Shown in pieces: positions 54,617-63,004 of a DNA stretch of 64,000 bases. A program made the position numbers and the translations under genes. The stretch comes from Hazenella coriacea (GTDB lineage Bacteria; Bacillota; Bacilli; Thermoactinomycetales; Thermoactinomycetaceae), in NCBI RefSeq assembly GCF_004341825.1, contig NZ_SMAG01000003.1:310001-374000 (forward strand), given 5' to 3'. Under the pieces are notes generated by a model, which made no database searches, was not told the DNA's origin, and saw nothing but the letters and a program-made list of their open reading frames with translations. How positions within the stretch are numbered: position 1 is the stretch's first letter; each line of letters begins with the position of its first letter.

Positions 54617-55927
54617 ATGCCTACCATTTTATCACGTTGGGTCATCGATCATGGATCTAAAATGGACCCTGCCCTCAAAAATATGCTTATGCATCGATTT
54701 CGTTTTCTTCACCGGATCCCGCGTATTTTTCGAATTGCCACCGAAATGACTCTACAAAGAGTGACAAGTATTCCTGTGTTAGTTCAATTAGAGTTAGATC
54801 CTGTTCAAGCAAATAGTATGACAATAAACTCAAATCCACTTAAATTTCAAGGGTTTTCAATAAAAAAGTACTTTAAGGAGCTCCGTACCTGCTCTTTGCC
54901 TGTATCTCTTTCCCAACTTCCACAGCTGCTACAACTATCCGAAGTGAAAAAAATTTATTTAGATCGCACTGTAACCACTTGCCTAGATGTCGCTTCTCCA
55001 ACAGTGTCAGCACCCCATTTCTGGAAAGAGGGCAATGAAGGCCAAGGCACAACTATTGCAATTATAGATACAGGTATTCACCCTCATCCAGATCTCTCTG
55101 ATCGACTCACTGCCTTTGTCGATTTCGTCAATCACAAAAAAAAACCTTATGATGATAATGGACACGGAACCCATTGTGCGGGGTGTGCAGTTGGAGATGG
55201 AAAGCTTTCACAAGGTCGCTATCGAGGCACAGCTCCAAAGGCTCAGGTAGTGGGTGTCAAAGTATTGGGTAGATTTGGAGAAGGGTCACTTTCAAAAGTT
55301 ATCTCTGGAATTGAATGGTGTATAAAAAATAAAGACAAATATAATATTAGAATCATCTCACTATCATTAGGTACTGAAGCCACACTTCCATATCAAGACG
55401 ATCCTATCTGTCAGATCGTTGAACTTGCTTGGAAAGCAGGGATCATCGTAGTAGCCGCAGCTGGTAATGCAGGTCCAGATCCACAGACGATCTCCAGCCC
55501 TGGTCACCATCCACTTATCCTTACGGTTGGTGCCTCTGATGATCGAAATACTACTCACCCCACCGATGATCAAGTCGCTACCTTTTCCAGTCGTGGTCCT
55601 ACCGCAGAAGGGCTGATTAAGCCTGATCTTGTTGCTCCAGGCACCAATATTACTTCTCTTCGTAGCAAATGTTCATTTTTAGACTATACCATGCATAAAA
55701 ACCGCGTGGATGGTCACTATTTTGTGATGTCAGGCACTTCTATGGCTACACCACTGGTAGCAGGGGCGATCGCAATACTCCTCACTGAAAACCCTTCCTT
55801 GACTCCAAATCAAGTAAAAGAAAAACTCATAAAATCAGCAAGATCTTTAGATGATCTAGAAACATCTCAAGGAAAAGGACAACTCGATATTCGCCGAGCT
55901 TTTTTTATAAAAAATTCTTCATTGTAA
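54617..55927 (+). CDS. aprX: Intracellular-type subtilase AprX
   Basis: A 436-aa serine protease with no visible signal peptide. Catalytic triad: Asp in TIAIIDTGIHPHPDL (about 151), His in DDNGHGTHCAGCAVGDG (about 187) and Ser in SGTSMATPLVAGA (about 374), plus the oxyanion Asn in AAAGNAGPDPQTISSPG. The lead region and the IEWCIKN, SRGPTAEGLIKPDLVAPG segments match AprX of Bacillus. GGAGGAG precedes the ATG. The gene ends 9 bp inside the next, convergent subtilase gene. Confidence 0.9.
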   Translation: MPTILSRWVIDHGSKMDPALKNMLMHRFRFLHRIPRIFRIATEMTLQRVTSIPVLVQLELDPVQANSMTINSNPLKFQGFSIKKYFKELRTCSLPVSLSQLPQLLQLSEVKKIYLDRTVTTCLDVASPTVSAPHFWKEGNEGQGTTIAIIDTGIHPHPDLSDRLTAFVDFVNHKKKPYDDNGHGTHCAGCAVGDGKLSQGRYRGTAPKAQVVGVKVLGRFGEGSLSKVISGIEWCIKNKDKYNIRIISLSLGTEATLPYQDDPICQIVELAWKAGIIVVAAAGNAGPDPQTISSPGHHPLILTVGASDDRNTTHPTDDQVATFSSRGPTAEGLIKPDLVAPGTNITSLRSKCSFLDYTMHKNRVDGHYFVMSGTSMATPLVAGAIAILLTENPSLTPNQVKEKLIKSARSLDDLETSQGKGQLDIRRAFFIKNSSL

Positions 55928-57046
55928 CCGTTCATAGGATCGAATCGCTTGATAGGCATTGAGGACACCAATATTACCAGCTACCTTCATACGACTGGAA
56001 GATTGGCTCAAAATATAGCGAATCTGTTCTGGATTTAGTTTTCGGTTTAAGTATAGTAACAGAGCGACTACCCCAGAAACATGAGGAACTGCCATTGAAG
56101 TTCCACTCATCTCACGACGAGAATGATTTAACCAAGCAGACAAGATTTTATCCCCTGGTGCTGCTAGATCAACACCTTTACCCATATTACTAAAAGAAGA
56201 AATCATTCCATCTTTAGAGATCGATGTTACAGCAATGGTCTCTGGATATCTAGCTGGATAATCAATCTGTGAAGAAAGCCCGCGATTTCCTGTAGCTGCT
56301 ACCATAACAATCCCTTTTTGATGTGCGATTTGCACGGCATGGCGAAGCGACTCACTCACATTCTCCATACCAAAACTCATATTGACTACATGCATTTTAT
56401 TTTCAATACACCAATTAATCGCACTAAGCAAATCGGATAGGTTAGCACTTCCTTTCCGATTAAATGCCTTTACCGCATATAGATGTGTTCGTGGAGCAAC
56501 ACCAATCACTCCTAGTTCTGTCGCATATCCAGCGATAATACCTGCTACATGAGTCCCATGACCATTATAATCATGAGGAGTAAAGTAAGGGGATAAAACG
56601 TTCACACCACCTCGATAACGATCCCGAATCGCTGGATGGTCATTCGCAATCCCTGTATCGATAATAGCAACACGAATGCCTTTCCCTTTCGTTTTAGGCC
56701 AAGCTTTGATTGCATCGATAAATTGGATCCCCCAAGGGATTGATTTTCCTATTTGTGGGGTTAGTTTACCGAGATAAGGCTCAGTTATTTTCACACGTAT
56801 ATCAGGCTCTGTATATTCCACATCTGGATGCCCTTTCAGTCCTTGATAGGCTAACTCTTGTTCATACTCTCCTATAATCATTCCCAATTGATTTAAATAG
56901 CGGATCGGTTGTACTCCAGATCTTTTCATATCTTGAAGATAGCGATTCACTCTAATTCCATTCCTCAAATAAAAGATTTGGCGTATTTTCTTTTTCCGCT
57001 TCATCCAGCTCATGGTAATAGGGAGTTGCCACTCAGAACTTACCAT
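55919..57046 (-). CDS. Subtilisin-like serine protease (S8)
   Basis: 375 aa. Catalytic triad: Asp in VAIIDTGIANDHPAI (about 129), His in YNGHGTHVAGIIAG (about 163) and Ser in MSGTSMAVPHVSG (about 316); the oxyanion Asn is in VAATGNRGLSSQ. The N-terminal 110 residues look like an I9-type propeptide and lack a clear signal peptide, so the product could be intracellular or use an unrecognised route. GGGAGTG precedes the ATG. It overlaps aprX by 9 bp on the opposite strand. Confidence 0.87.
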   Translation of the reverse strand: MVSSEWQLPITMSWMKRKKKIRQIFYLRNGIRVNRYLQDMKRSGVQPIRYLNQLGMIIGEYEQELAYQGLKGHPDVEYTEPDIRVKITEPYLGKLTPQIGKSIPWGIQFIDAIKAWPKTKGKGIRVAIIDTGIANDHPAIRDRYRGGVNVLSPYFTPHDYNGHGTHVAGIIAGYATELGVIGVAPRTHLYAVKAFNRKGSANLSDLLSAINWCIENKMHVVNMSFGMENVSESLRHAVQIAHQKGIVMVAATGNRGLSSQIDYPARYPETIAVTSISKDGMISSFSNMGKGVDLAAPGDKILSAWLNHSRREMSGTSMAVPHVSGVVALLLYLNRKLNPEQIRYILSQSSSRMKVAGNIGVLNAYQAIRSYERLQ

Positions 57047-57127
57047 CTGTTATCACTCCCATCTTCACTCAATCATGTAGAGTTGAATATTTAAGAACTA
57101 TGGGCAATTACGAAGGAGGGATATACA

Positions 57128-57538
57128 GTGAAAAAACCCAAAAATGTGCGCCCAACCTCTTTACCCAAGATGTTTCTTACAGCCGATTCACAAAAGTCAC
57201 AGCAAGCTTTACCTTCACCAACCTCATATATCGATCAGGTCAGAAAGTTCACCAATGAAATTTCCAAACGATCTAATCAAGTTGACCAATTAATGCAAGC
57301 GATGAACTCTCTCAACTTTGCATTTAAAGATCAGGAGGGCTTAAAAAAGCTGATTGAATCCTTAGCTAAACTAAATGAATCGCAACAAAAAAAAGCGTCT
57401 CCACCTCCTTCAACAGGAAAAACAGGTGGGGGAAACTCTCCTGCTACTCCCAAGTTAACTGGAGATAGTTTTTATGATTTATTTAACTCTCCAGCTATGA
57501 AAGAGATAGTGAAGGAAGTGTTTAAGTCAAAAAGCTAA
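57128..57538 (+). CDS. Hypothetical Gln/Ser/Pro-rich protein with helical segment
   Basis: 136 aa, GTG start with GAAGGAGGGATATACA upstream. A helical stretch (QVRKFTNEISKRSNQVDQLMQAMNSLN) is followed by a proline- and glycine-rich linker (KKASPPPSTGKTGGGNSPAT) and a final YDLFNSPAMKEIVKEVF helix. The composition recalls spore-coat-associated or exported low-complexity proteins, but no family was recognised. Divergent from the S8 protease gene. Confidence 0.7.
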   Translation: MKKPKNVRPTSLPKMFLTADSQKSQQALPSPTSYIDQVRKFTNEISKRSNQVDQLMQAMNSLNFAFKDQEGLKKLIESLAKLNESQQKKASPPPSTGKTGGGNSPATPKLTGDSFYDLFNSPAMKEIVKEVFKSKS

Positions 57539-57547
57539 GAAGTTAAA

Positions 57548-57632
57548 GTTGCTTCCCCAGAGCCTATTTTTCCAAGGACTTCTTGCACAAAAGAGTAAGA
57601 ACAACGAAGAAAAATCAGACTCTGGGGAAATT
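57548..57632. terminator. Long imperfect hairpin between convergent hypothetical genes
   Basis: CTTCCCCAGAG at the left pairs with CTCTGGGGAA at the right over about 80 bp. Inner T- and A-rich segments (TATTTTTC / GAAAAAT, then a further TTCTT / AGAA) can extend the stem. It lies between two convergent genes, so it may terminate both, but the T runs are not typical. Confidence 0.55.
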
Positions 57633-57650
57633 ATATCTACTGTTTATCAA

Positions 57651-58004
57651 TTATCGTTTTCCTTTTTTTCTTAATGTTCTTTTTTGTAATGGGCGTTTAG
57701 GGTAACTTTTATCCGCAGAGTTAGGAAGATCCAAAGGAATTTTGTAATCTTTCAGTAATTGTTGCGTTCCTTGTGGTGATCTCATTTGATTTAAAATCGA
57801 TTCCATCATTTCGTTGGAGATGGGTGCTTGGGTAACTTTCCGAATATAGTCAAAAAAGCCATTCATTCCTTTATTTTTGTATGACTTTTTAGCACCTGTT
57901 AAAAACTGATCGATTTTCTCTTCTGTCATGGTATTTTCGCCTGTAAAACGATTGATTAAATCTGCAAAATCCTTTTTGGATGGCTTCTTTGCCTTTTCTT
58001 CCAT
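57651..58004 (-). CDS. Hypothetical Lys-rich helical protein
   Basis: 117 aa, basic. Segments ADLINRFTGENTMTEEKIDQFL and MNGFFDYIRKVTQAPISNEMMESIL suggest a helical protein; the C-terminus is very basic (KRPLQKRTLRKKGKR). The ATG is preceded by AAGGAGGTATGAAGAT. No family recognised. It sits near sporulation genes, which hints but does not show a sporulation role. Confidence 0.7.
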   Translation of the reverse strand: MEEKAKKPSKKDFADLINRFTGENTMTEEKIDQFLTGAKKSYKNKGMNGFFDYIRKVTQAPISNEMMESILNQMRSPQGTQQLLKDYKIPLDLPNSADKSYPKRPLQKRTLRKKGKR

Positions 58005-58105
58005 ATCTTCATACCTCCTTACTGCCTACATGACAAGATCAGGTTGCTTATCCTTAGTTGTATGTACATAGATACCACCCTGTATCTGGTAAATACCCAA
58101 GCCAA

Positions 58106-58144
58106 CAAAAAAAGGCAGAAGCCCCTATCGCTTCTACCTTTTTT
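58106..58144. terminator. Bidirectional terminator
   Basis: AAAAAAAGG-AGAAGC / GCTTCT-CCTTTTTT stem 10 bp past the stop of the 58155-58706 gene (minus); T runs on both strands. Confidence 0.88.
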
Positions 58145-58154
58145 AAAATGGCAA

Positions 58155-58706
58155 CTAGTCGTTGCAACAACTATTTTTTTTCTGTTTTAATAAGCGACTA
58201 AATTCATTAGCTGTACAGCCAGTTAATTCAAAGTTAACATCTCTTCCAACTTCTGAAACTTGGCTCCAAAATTCAACTACGCAAGAGAGCGGCTGAGAAA
58301 CTCCTTTTTCATCTGCAAAGAAGTAAGTCGTCTCTTCACCTGTCTCTGGGTTTTCAAACGTTACATAAATCACTTTGTAAGGAACTGTACCATGATCTTC
58401 ATCTAAGAGATCAAAACTGGCTTCATGACTAATTAATAACTCATCAAAAGAAACAGAGATCTGACCCGATTGATGAGAATCATCATTCAACTGGTATTGA
58501 AACTCACACTCTTTGTTTTCATTATTGATCCTTACTGATGTTGCAGTTCCATATATCCGTAATTCATCATTATTTACATCAATCGTGCCAAACAATATTT
58601 GCTTACCTTCCATATATCTTTGTAAAAGTTGCTCCAAATGAGAATCAAACATTTCTCGAGTGGATGTTTGGAAGTTCACATTACTACCATGAGGAAATAC
58701 TTTCAT
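58155..58706 (-). CDS. Uncharacterised acidic protein with C-terminal Cys pair
   Basis: 183 aa from the ATG at 58706, which has GAAGGAGCTATT upstream; a start at 58736 is less likely. It looks beta-rich in the middle (ELRIYGTATSVRINNENKECEFQYQL, VPYKVIYVTFENPETGEETTYFF) and ends in NSCCND. No family was recognised. It follows the acyl-CoA synthetase gene by about 70 bp on the same strand, so they may be cotranscribed; a shared function is not implied. Confidence 0.7.
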   Translation of the reverse strand: MKVFPHGSNVNFQTSTREMFDSHLEQLLQRYMEGKQILFGTIDVNNDELRIYGTATSVRINNENKECEFQYQLNDDSHQSGQISVSFDELLISHEASFDLLDEDHGTVPYKVIYVTFENPETGEETTYFFADEKGVSQPLSCVVEFWSQVSEVGRDVNFELTGCTANEFSRLLKQKKNSCCND

Positions 58707-58774
58707 AATAATAGCTCCTTCGCCGATGCAAGTCATGCAAGTCGCATCAATTATATCGAAGGCGATTCAAACAT

Positions 58775-60331
58775 TCAAGACATCGACTGTTTCCGTGCCT
58801 TCTCCATCTCTCTTAATTCGATGCGTCTAATCTTGCCACTCGTGGTTTTTGGCAATTGATTGACAAATTCAATCTCCCTCGGATACTTATAAGGAGCGGT
58901 AACCACTTTCGTATGATTCTGTAATTCAGTCACCAGTTCATCTGAAGATGGAATGTTTTCTTTCAGTACTACAAAAGCTTTCACGATTGAGCCACGAATG
59001 GGATCTGGACTTGCAACCACCGCACACTCTTTTACTTTGGGGTGTTTGACCAACGCATCTTCGACTTCGAAAGGTCCAATCGTATACCCTGAACTAATAA
59101 TAATATCATCAGACCGACCTTCAAACCAAAAATAACCCTCTTCATCCATCCGTGCACGATCCCCCGTTAAATACCAGTCTCCCCGAAAAGCAGCTTTTGT
59201 TCGTTCATCATCAAGATAATATCCTTTGAAAAGAGCTGGAGAAGATTCATGAACAGCAATATGTCCCACGGTTCCTTGCGGAACTTCATTTCCTTCATCG
59301 TCTACCAATGATACACGATTACTTGGAGTCGGCTTACCCATTGATCCTGCTTTTGGCTCCATATCCTTGAGCGTAGCTACGAGTAAGGTGTTTTCTGTTT
59401 GTCCGTAACCATCACGTACTGTTACTTTAAAGTATTTTTTAAAGGTATCAATAACCTCACGATTTAATGGTTCTCCAGCACTTACCGCACTCCGTAGTGG
59501 AGATAGGTCAAAACGGTTCAGTTGCTCTGTCTTCGCCATTAAACGGTACTCTGTCGGGGTACAGCAAAGAACATTTATTTTTTGATCCTGTAACAAGGTT
59601 AAGTATGTTTCTGCCTGAAAAGACCCATGATATACAAAAGCCGTAGCACCTGCCCCTAAAGTGGAGATAAAAGGACTCCAAATCCATTTCGCCCAACCAG
59701 GTCCTGCAGTTGCCCAAACCCGATCACCATCCTGAATATCAAGCCAGTACTTAGTCGTCTCTTGGTGAGCAACCGCCCACTGGTGATGGTGAATCACTCC
59801 TTTAGGACCACCTGTTGTTCCTGAAGTGTAGGAGATAAATGCAATATCATCGGCCTTTGTTTGTGGTAAGACTGTATTAGGATCTCCTACAATCCTATTT
59901 AAGCTGATCCATGACTCTGCCGCTCCATAAACGATGCGGTGAGTTACACTGTTTAATCCATCCATAGCTTTATTCACTCGATCTACAAGGGATTCATCCG
60001 CAATGACTGCTTTCACATGAGCATGTGAAAGGCGATAATTTATATCTGATATTTGTAACATTTCAGAACCCGGCAAAAGAACTAAACCAGCTTTTAAACA
60101 AGCCATGTAAGTCACATACGCCTCAGGGATCCGAGAAAGGAGAATCATCACTCGATCTCCTTTTTGAAGACCTTGCTCCACAAAACCTTTAGCTAGCTCA
60201 TCAGATTTTTCCTTTAATTGTTGATATGTAAGAATCTGTTGATCACCTACTTGATTCATCCAATGAATGGCAATCCGACTCGAATCAGCATAACGATCAA
60301 TGTCATGACACATATTGTAGTAAGTATTCAT
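58775..60331 (-). CDS. Acyl-CoA synthetase (AMP-forming, medium-chain/acetyl-CoA type)
   Basis: 518 aa of the ANL superfamily. Seen: the AMP-binding P-loop ISYTSGTTGGPKGVIH, the DGYGQTENTL motif (A5-like), WYLTGDRARMDEEGYFWFEGRSDDIIISSGYTIGPFEVE, and the C-terminal LPKTTSGKIRRIELRE with catalytic Lys. It activates a carboxylic acid and joins CoA; the chain-length preference is not read from sequence. GGGGTG precedes the ATG. Confidence 0.92.
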   Translation of the reverse strand: MNTYYNMCHDIDRYADSSRIAIHWMNQVGDQQILTYQQLKEKSDELAKGFVEQGLQKGDRVMILLSRIPEAYVTYMACLKAGLVLLPGSEMLQISDINYRLSHAHVKAVIADESLVDRVNKAMDGLNSVTHRIVYGAAESWISLNRIVGDPNTVLPQTKADDIAFISYTSGTTGGPKGVIHHHQWAVAHQETTKYWLDIQDGDRVWATAGPGWAKWIWSPFISTLGAGATAFVYHGSFQAETYLTLLQDQKINVLCCTPTEYRLMAKTEQLNRFDLSPLRSAVSAGEPLNREVIDTFKKYFKVTVRDGYGQTENTLLVATLKDMEPKAGSMGKPTPSNRVSLVDDEGNEVPQGTVGHIAVHESSPALFKGYYLDDERTKAAFRGDWYLTGDRARMDEEGYFWFEGRSDDIIISSGYTIGPFEVEDALVKHPKVKECAVVASPDPIRGSIVKAFVVLKENIPSSDELVTELQNHTKVVTAPYKYPREIEFVNQLPKTTSGKIRRIELREMEKARKQSMS

Positions 60332-60404
60332 TCAATACACCCCTTTTGAATTTATGTGAATAATTATTCTTTAAATACCTCTTATTTTCCTTCTATAAAA
60401 AAAT

Positions 60405-60433
60405 GAATAAGCAGTGGCAATATTAGCCACTGC
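60405..60433 (-). terminator. Terminator after the alpha/beta SASP gene
   Basis: GCAGTGGC / GCCACTGC stem (60411-60433) followed on the minus strand by TTATTCATTTTTTT, about 28 bp past the SASP stop. Confidence 0.75.
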
Positions 60434-60461
60434 TCATTAACCAAGTATTTAGTTGGAATAA

Positions 60462-60683
60462 TTACTGGATGACAGATCCACCAAGTTGTTGTTCTGCTAA
60501 AGCTACAAGACGCTTGGTGATTTCTCCTCCCACAGAACCGTTAGCACGAGAAGTTGTGTCAGGACCCAATTGAACACCGAATTCTTGTGCGATTTCGTAT
60601 TTCAATTGATCGATCGCTTGAGCAGCTCCCGCAACTAACAATTGGTTCGTGTTACGCTCACGGTTGTTAGCTGATTGTTGCAT
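60462..60683 (-). CDS. Alpha/beta-type small acid-soluble spore protein
   Basis: 73 aa. The DNA-binding SASP family coats spore DNA and protects it from UV. Seen: [47 protein letters not shown], the family core; YEIAQEFGV contains the GPR cleavage site. A frame runs to 60833, but AAGGAGGTGAACAACAC directly precedes the ATG at 60683. Divergent from cotJA. Confidence 0.95.
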   Translation of the reverse strand: MQQSANNRERNTNQLLVAGAAQAIDQLKYEIAQEFGVQLGPDTTSRANGSVGGEITKRLVALAEQQLGGSVIQ

Positions 60684-60919
60684 GTGTTGTTCACCTCCTT
60701 GTAAGTTTGTATCCTTATGATGTGCCGAGATCATCTTTTCATGTGTAGGAAATATTGGTACCAATGGATGAAAAGAGAAGCATTCTTCTTTGATATACCT
60801 ATTGCCATTTAAGATTGCTTTTTGGATAAACAATCCTCAACATGAATAAATCCTTTTTCTCCTCATATAGTTTAGAAAAGATTTTGCCTAAGAACCTTAT
60901 GAAAGGATGGTGTCCTGTA

Positions 60920-61168
60920 TTGAATAAAGTAAAGTCTGCACCTAATCCTTTTAAGCACCAGTACCGAGTATGGTTTCCATATATAAGCCCTTATGATCCC
61001 TGTCCTCCGATGAAAGCCAAATATTATGTAGTTCCACCTAATCAATATTTAGGATTTCAACCTCCTAACCTGCCACAATATCCACTTGAGGCTGCACTAT
61101 ACCATGGAACCCTTTGGCCCATTTTATACAGTCCCTATCACAAACGATCAGACATTAAAGGGGAGTGA
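60920..61168 (+). CDS. cotJA: Spore coat-associated protein CotJA
   Basis: 82 aa, the length of CotJA in B. subtilis. Seen: KAKYYVVPPNQYLGFQPPNLPQYPLEAALYHGTLWPILYSPY, the family pattern. The frame extends back to an ATG at 60842 with no ribosome site, whereas TTG at 60920 has GAAAGGATGG 9 nt upstream and gives the family length, so it is preferred. First gene of a cotJ operon expressed in the mother cell; it overlaps or abuts cotJB. Confidence 0.87.
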   Translation: MNKVKSAPNPFKHQYRVWFPYISPYDPCPPMKAKYYVVPPNQYLGFQPPNLPQYPLEAALYHGTLWPILYSPYHKRSDIKGE

Positions 61169-61173
61169 AACGA

Positions 61174-61428
61174 ATGGGAGGCAAAAGTCAATTTCGTTTA
61201 CTACGCAAGCTACAGGAAGTGGATTTTGTCCTTTTAGAACTAAATTTGTATTTAGACACGCATCCTAACGATCTTAAAGCATTACAACAGTTTAACCACT
61301 TATCACAAAAACGAGAACAAATTCGTGAAAAGTATGAATCTAAATATGGGCCTTTATACAACTATGGACTTAGCAAAAATCGATACCCAAAAGGATGGTC
61401 AGAAGGACCTTGGCCATGGGAGATGTGA
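61174..61428 (+). CDS. cotJB: Spore coat protein CotJB
   Basis: 84 aa. The family features are a helical N-terminal half (LLRKLQEVDFVLLELNLYLDTHPND) and the conserved C-terminal PKGWSEGPWPWEM. GGGGAG lies about 10 nt before the ATG at 61174; a GTG at 61165 overlapping the cotJA stop is possible. It lies between cotJA and cotJC as in other Bacillales. Confidence 0.9.
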   Translation: MGGKSQFRLLRKLQEVDFVLLELNLYLDTHPNDLKALQQFNHLSQKREQIREKYESKYGPLYNYGLSKNRYPKGWSEGPWPWEM

Positions 61429-61443
61429 GGAGGCAATAAGACG

Positions 61444-61773
61444 ATGTGGGTTTATGAAAAAAAGCTTCAATATCCTGTTCGAGTAAGTAAGTGTAATCCA
61501 CGTTTAGCTAAGTATTTAATTGAACAGTACGGGGGAGCTGATGGGGAACTTGCTGCCGCCCTGCGTTATTTGAATCAAAGATATACACTTCCAGATAAGG
61601 TAAAAGGATTGCTTACAGATATTGGCACCGAAGAATTTGCCCACCTAGAAATGATCGCAACAATGGTATACAAATTAACCATGTTATTATATCTATCCCT
61701 AAAAAGGTGGGATCATGATTGGAAAAAGCAAATTAGCCCATCAGTCAATTGGTGGGCTAATTTAATGGAGTAG
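61444..61773 (+). pseudogene. cotJC: cotJC (manganese catalase-like coat protein), 3'-truncated
   Basis: The first 79 codons are a good CotJC: KKLQYPVRVSKCNPRLAKYLIEQYGGADGELAAALRYLNQRYTLPDKV, and LTDIGTEEFAHLEMIATMVYKLT with the metal-ligand EEFAHLE. CotJC is normally about 190 aa with a second Glu/His helix pair. Here the homology stops at 61681, and the next 30 codons (LLYLSLKRWDHDWKK...) match nothing in the family before a stop. About half the catalase-like domain, including the second metal-ligand set, is lost, so the product is probably inactive. CRISPR DNA begins 120 bp further on. Confidence 0.82.
61730..61763 (+). terminator. Inverted repeat at the broken end of cotJC
   Basis: Perfect 11-bp stem AAATTAGCCCA / TGGGCTAATTT with a 12-nt loop, inside the non-homologous tail of cotJC. 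It may act as a terminator, or mark a terminus of the element that disrupted the gene. Confidence 0.5.
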
Positions 61774-61894
61774 AGGAAATGAATGCCGATCTTATGTCTT
61801 GATTTCAGCTATTATCTTCTTTCTATTGTGCTATTTAGCCCCTAAATCGATTCTGAGTAATCCTCACCAAACTTAAGGAAAAAACTTTTAAGTA

Positions 61895-62384
61895 TATTTA
61901 ATACATCCAATGTTGTTGTTCTACCAAGCCATAGACAAAATAAAACAAATCTTCTGGAGGATTTAAATACAACTACTGTTGTTGTTCTACATTACAACAA
62001 TTTTTATTGTTACTGCGATAACTGATTTAAATACATCCAATGTTATTGTTCTACTTCTGCATCAGTCGATCATTCCTTTCGATTTCATATATTTAAATAC
62101 ATCCAATGTTATTGTTCTACAAATAAATAGCTTAAAGAAAAAGAATGAGCTTGATGAATTTAAATACATCCAATGTTATTGTTCTACTCGTGGACTACCT
62201 TGGGATTATGAATATCCCAGTTATTTAAATACATCCAATGTTATTGTTCTACAATGGGGGTTTTTATTGTGATATGATATATAACAAAATTTAAATACAT
62301 CCAATGTTATTGTTCTACAAAGTTGATTTGAAGGCATCGGAAAAGGCTCAGGTTATTTAAATACATCCAATGTTATTGTTCTAC
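61895..62384 (-). CRISPR. CRISPR array 1: 8 repeats of 30 nt, 7 spacers
   Basis: Repeats at 61895, 61961, 62025, 62091, 62158, 62223, 62289 and 62355, each 30 nt, beginning ATTTAAATACATCC and ending ATTGTTCTAC on the plus strand. Spacers are 34-37 nt and unrelated to one another. The two leftmost repeats are degenerate and a leader-like A+T-rich region lies on the right, so the array is probably transcribed leftward, giving repeats that begin GTAGAAC and end GTATTTAAAT. That form resembles repeats of type I-B systems in Bacillota. No cas gene is in view. Confidence 0.95.
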
Positions 62385-62560
62385 CCAGTCACTATAGGCT
62401 TTATCATTTCAAACTTACTACATATATACATGTGTATCAAGGGTTAGAGGCGTTTTTCTCCAAGTGGTTGTCCTTTTTTAGAAATTGATGGGAGAAATCT
62501 GAGAAAGTAGTGTGATATCAATACTTGGACTCTATTTAGAATGGATCGAGGTTGGAGAAA
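62385..62560 (-). promoter_or_regulatory. Leader of CRISPR array 1
   Basis: The A+T-rich sequence directly right of the last intact repeat is repeated nearly identically next to array 2, as expected of leaders that recruit the adaptation machinery. It includes a CATATATACATGTGTATC palindrome-like stretch. The exact right boundary is arbitrary. Confidence 0.65.
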
Positions 62561-62999
62561 AACTATAAGTATAGTGCTTAGAATCCATCATTTTATCATG
62601 GAGCTTCATGGAGATGAGGATTAAGCAGGTGTAATGTCTCCTGATCGATGTCATCTACCCTCCTAAGCAAGTGATTTATGGAAAAGAATTTCATCCAACA
62701 CTCGAACAAAAGGCGGGAGTTTTGGTACAATCCTTTATCACACACACCCCTTTTACAATGGAAATAAACGAACAGCTTTAATGTGCTTGGATATTTTCTT
62801 GCCGATGAAAAACTATCATCTCAAAACTCCCAAAGGAATTTGCTAAAGAAGAACAATTCAAAGGAGACACTGGTCCTGAAGAAATCGGAAAAGTAATTGG
62901 AGAATACATGGTGTTACTGGGTTGACCATTCCCCATGTATAAAACGAATAAAGACCACCCGGTATAGGATAGTCTTTTGCGTTTAATAAATATTGCAAA
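62404..62999. repeat. Tandem-duplicated block, copy 1
   Basis: Almost identical to 63404-64000 (about ten substitutions and one 1-bp indel noticed by eye). It spans the leader, the doc pseudogene and the approach to the next array. The two blocks together with the arrays give a repeating unit of about 1 kb. Confidence 0.93.
62583..62925 (+). pseudogene. Doc (death-on-curing, Fic-fold) toxin gene, decayed, copy 1
   Basis: No single frame is open, but joined fragments in order read as a Doc toxin. IHHFIMELHGDED from 62583 is followed by AGVMSP; after a frame change come LLIDVIYPPKQVIYGKEFHPTL and EQKAGVLVQSFITH; after another, HPFYNGNKRTALMCLDIFL at 62745-62801; after a third, PKEFAKEEQF and PEEIGKVIGEYMVLLG to a stop at 62923-62925. 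HPFxxGNKRTA is the Fic/Doc active-site motif. At least three frameshifts and in-frame stops make it non-functional. No antitoxin gene was recognised upstream. Confidence 0.8.
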
Positions 63000-63004
63000 A
63001 ATCC

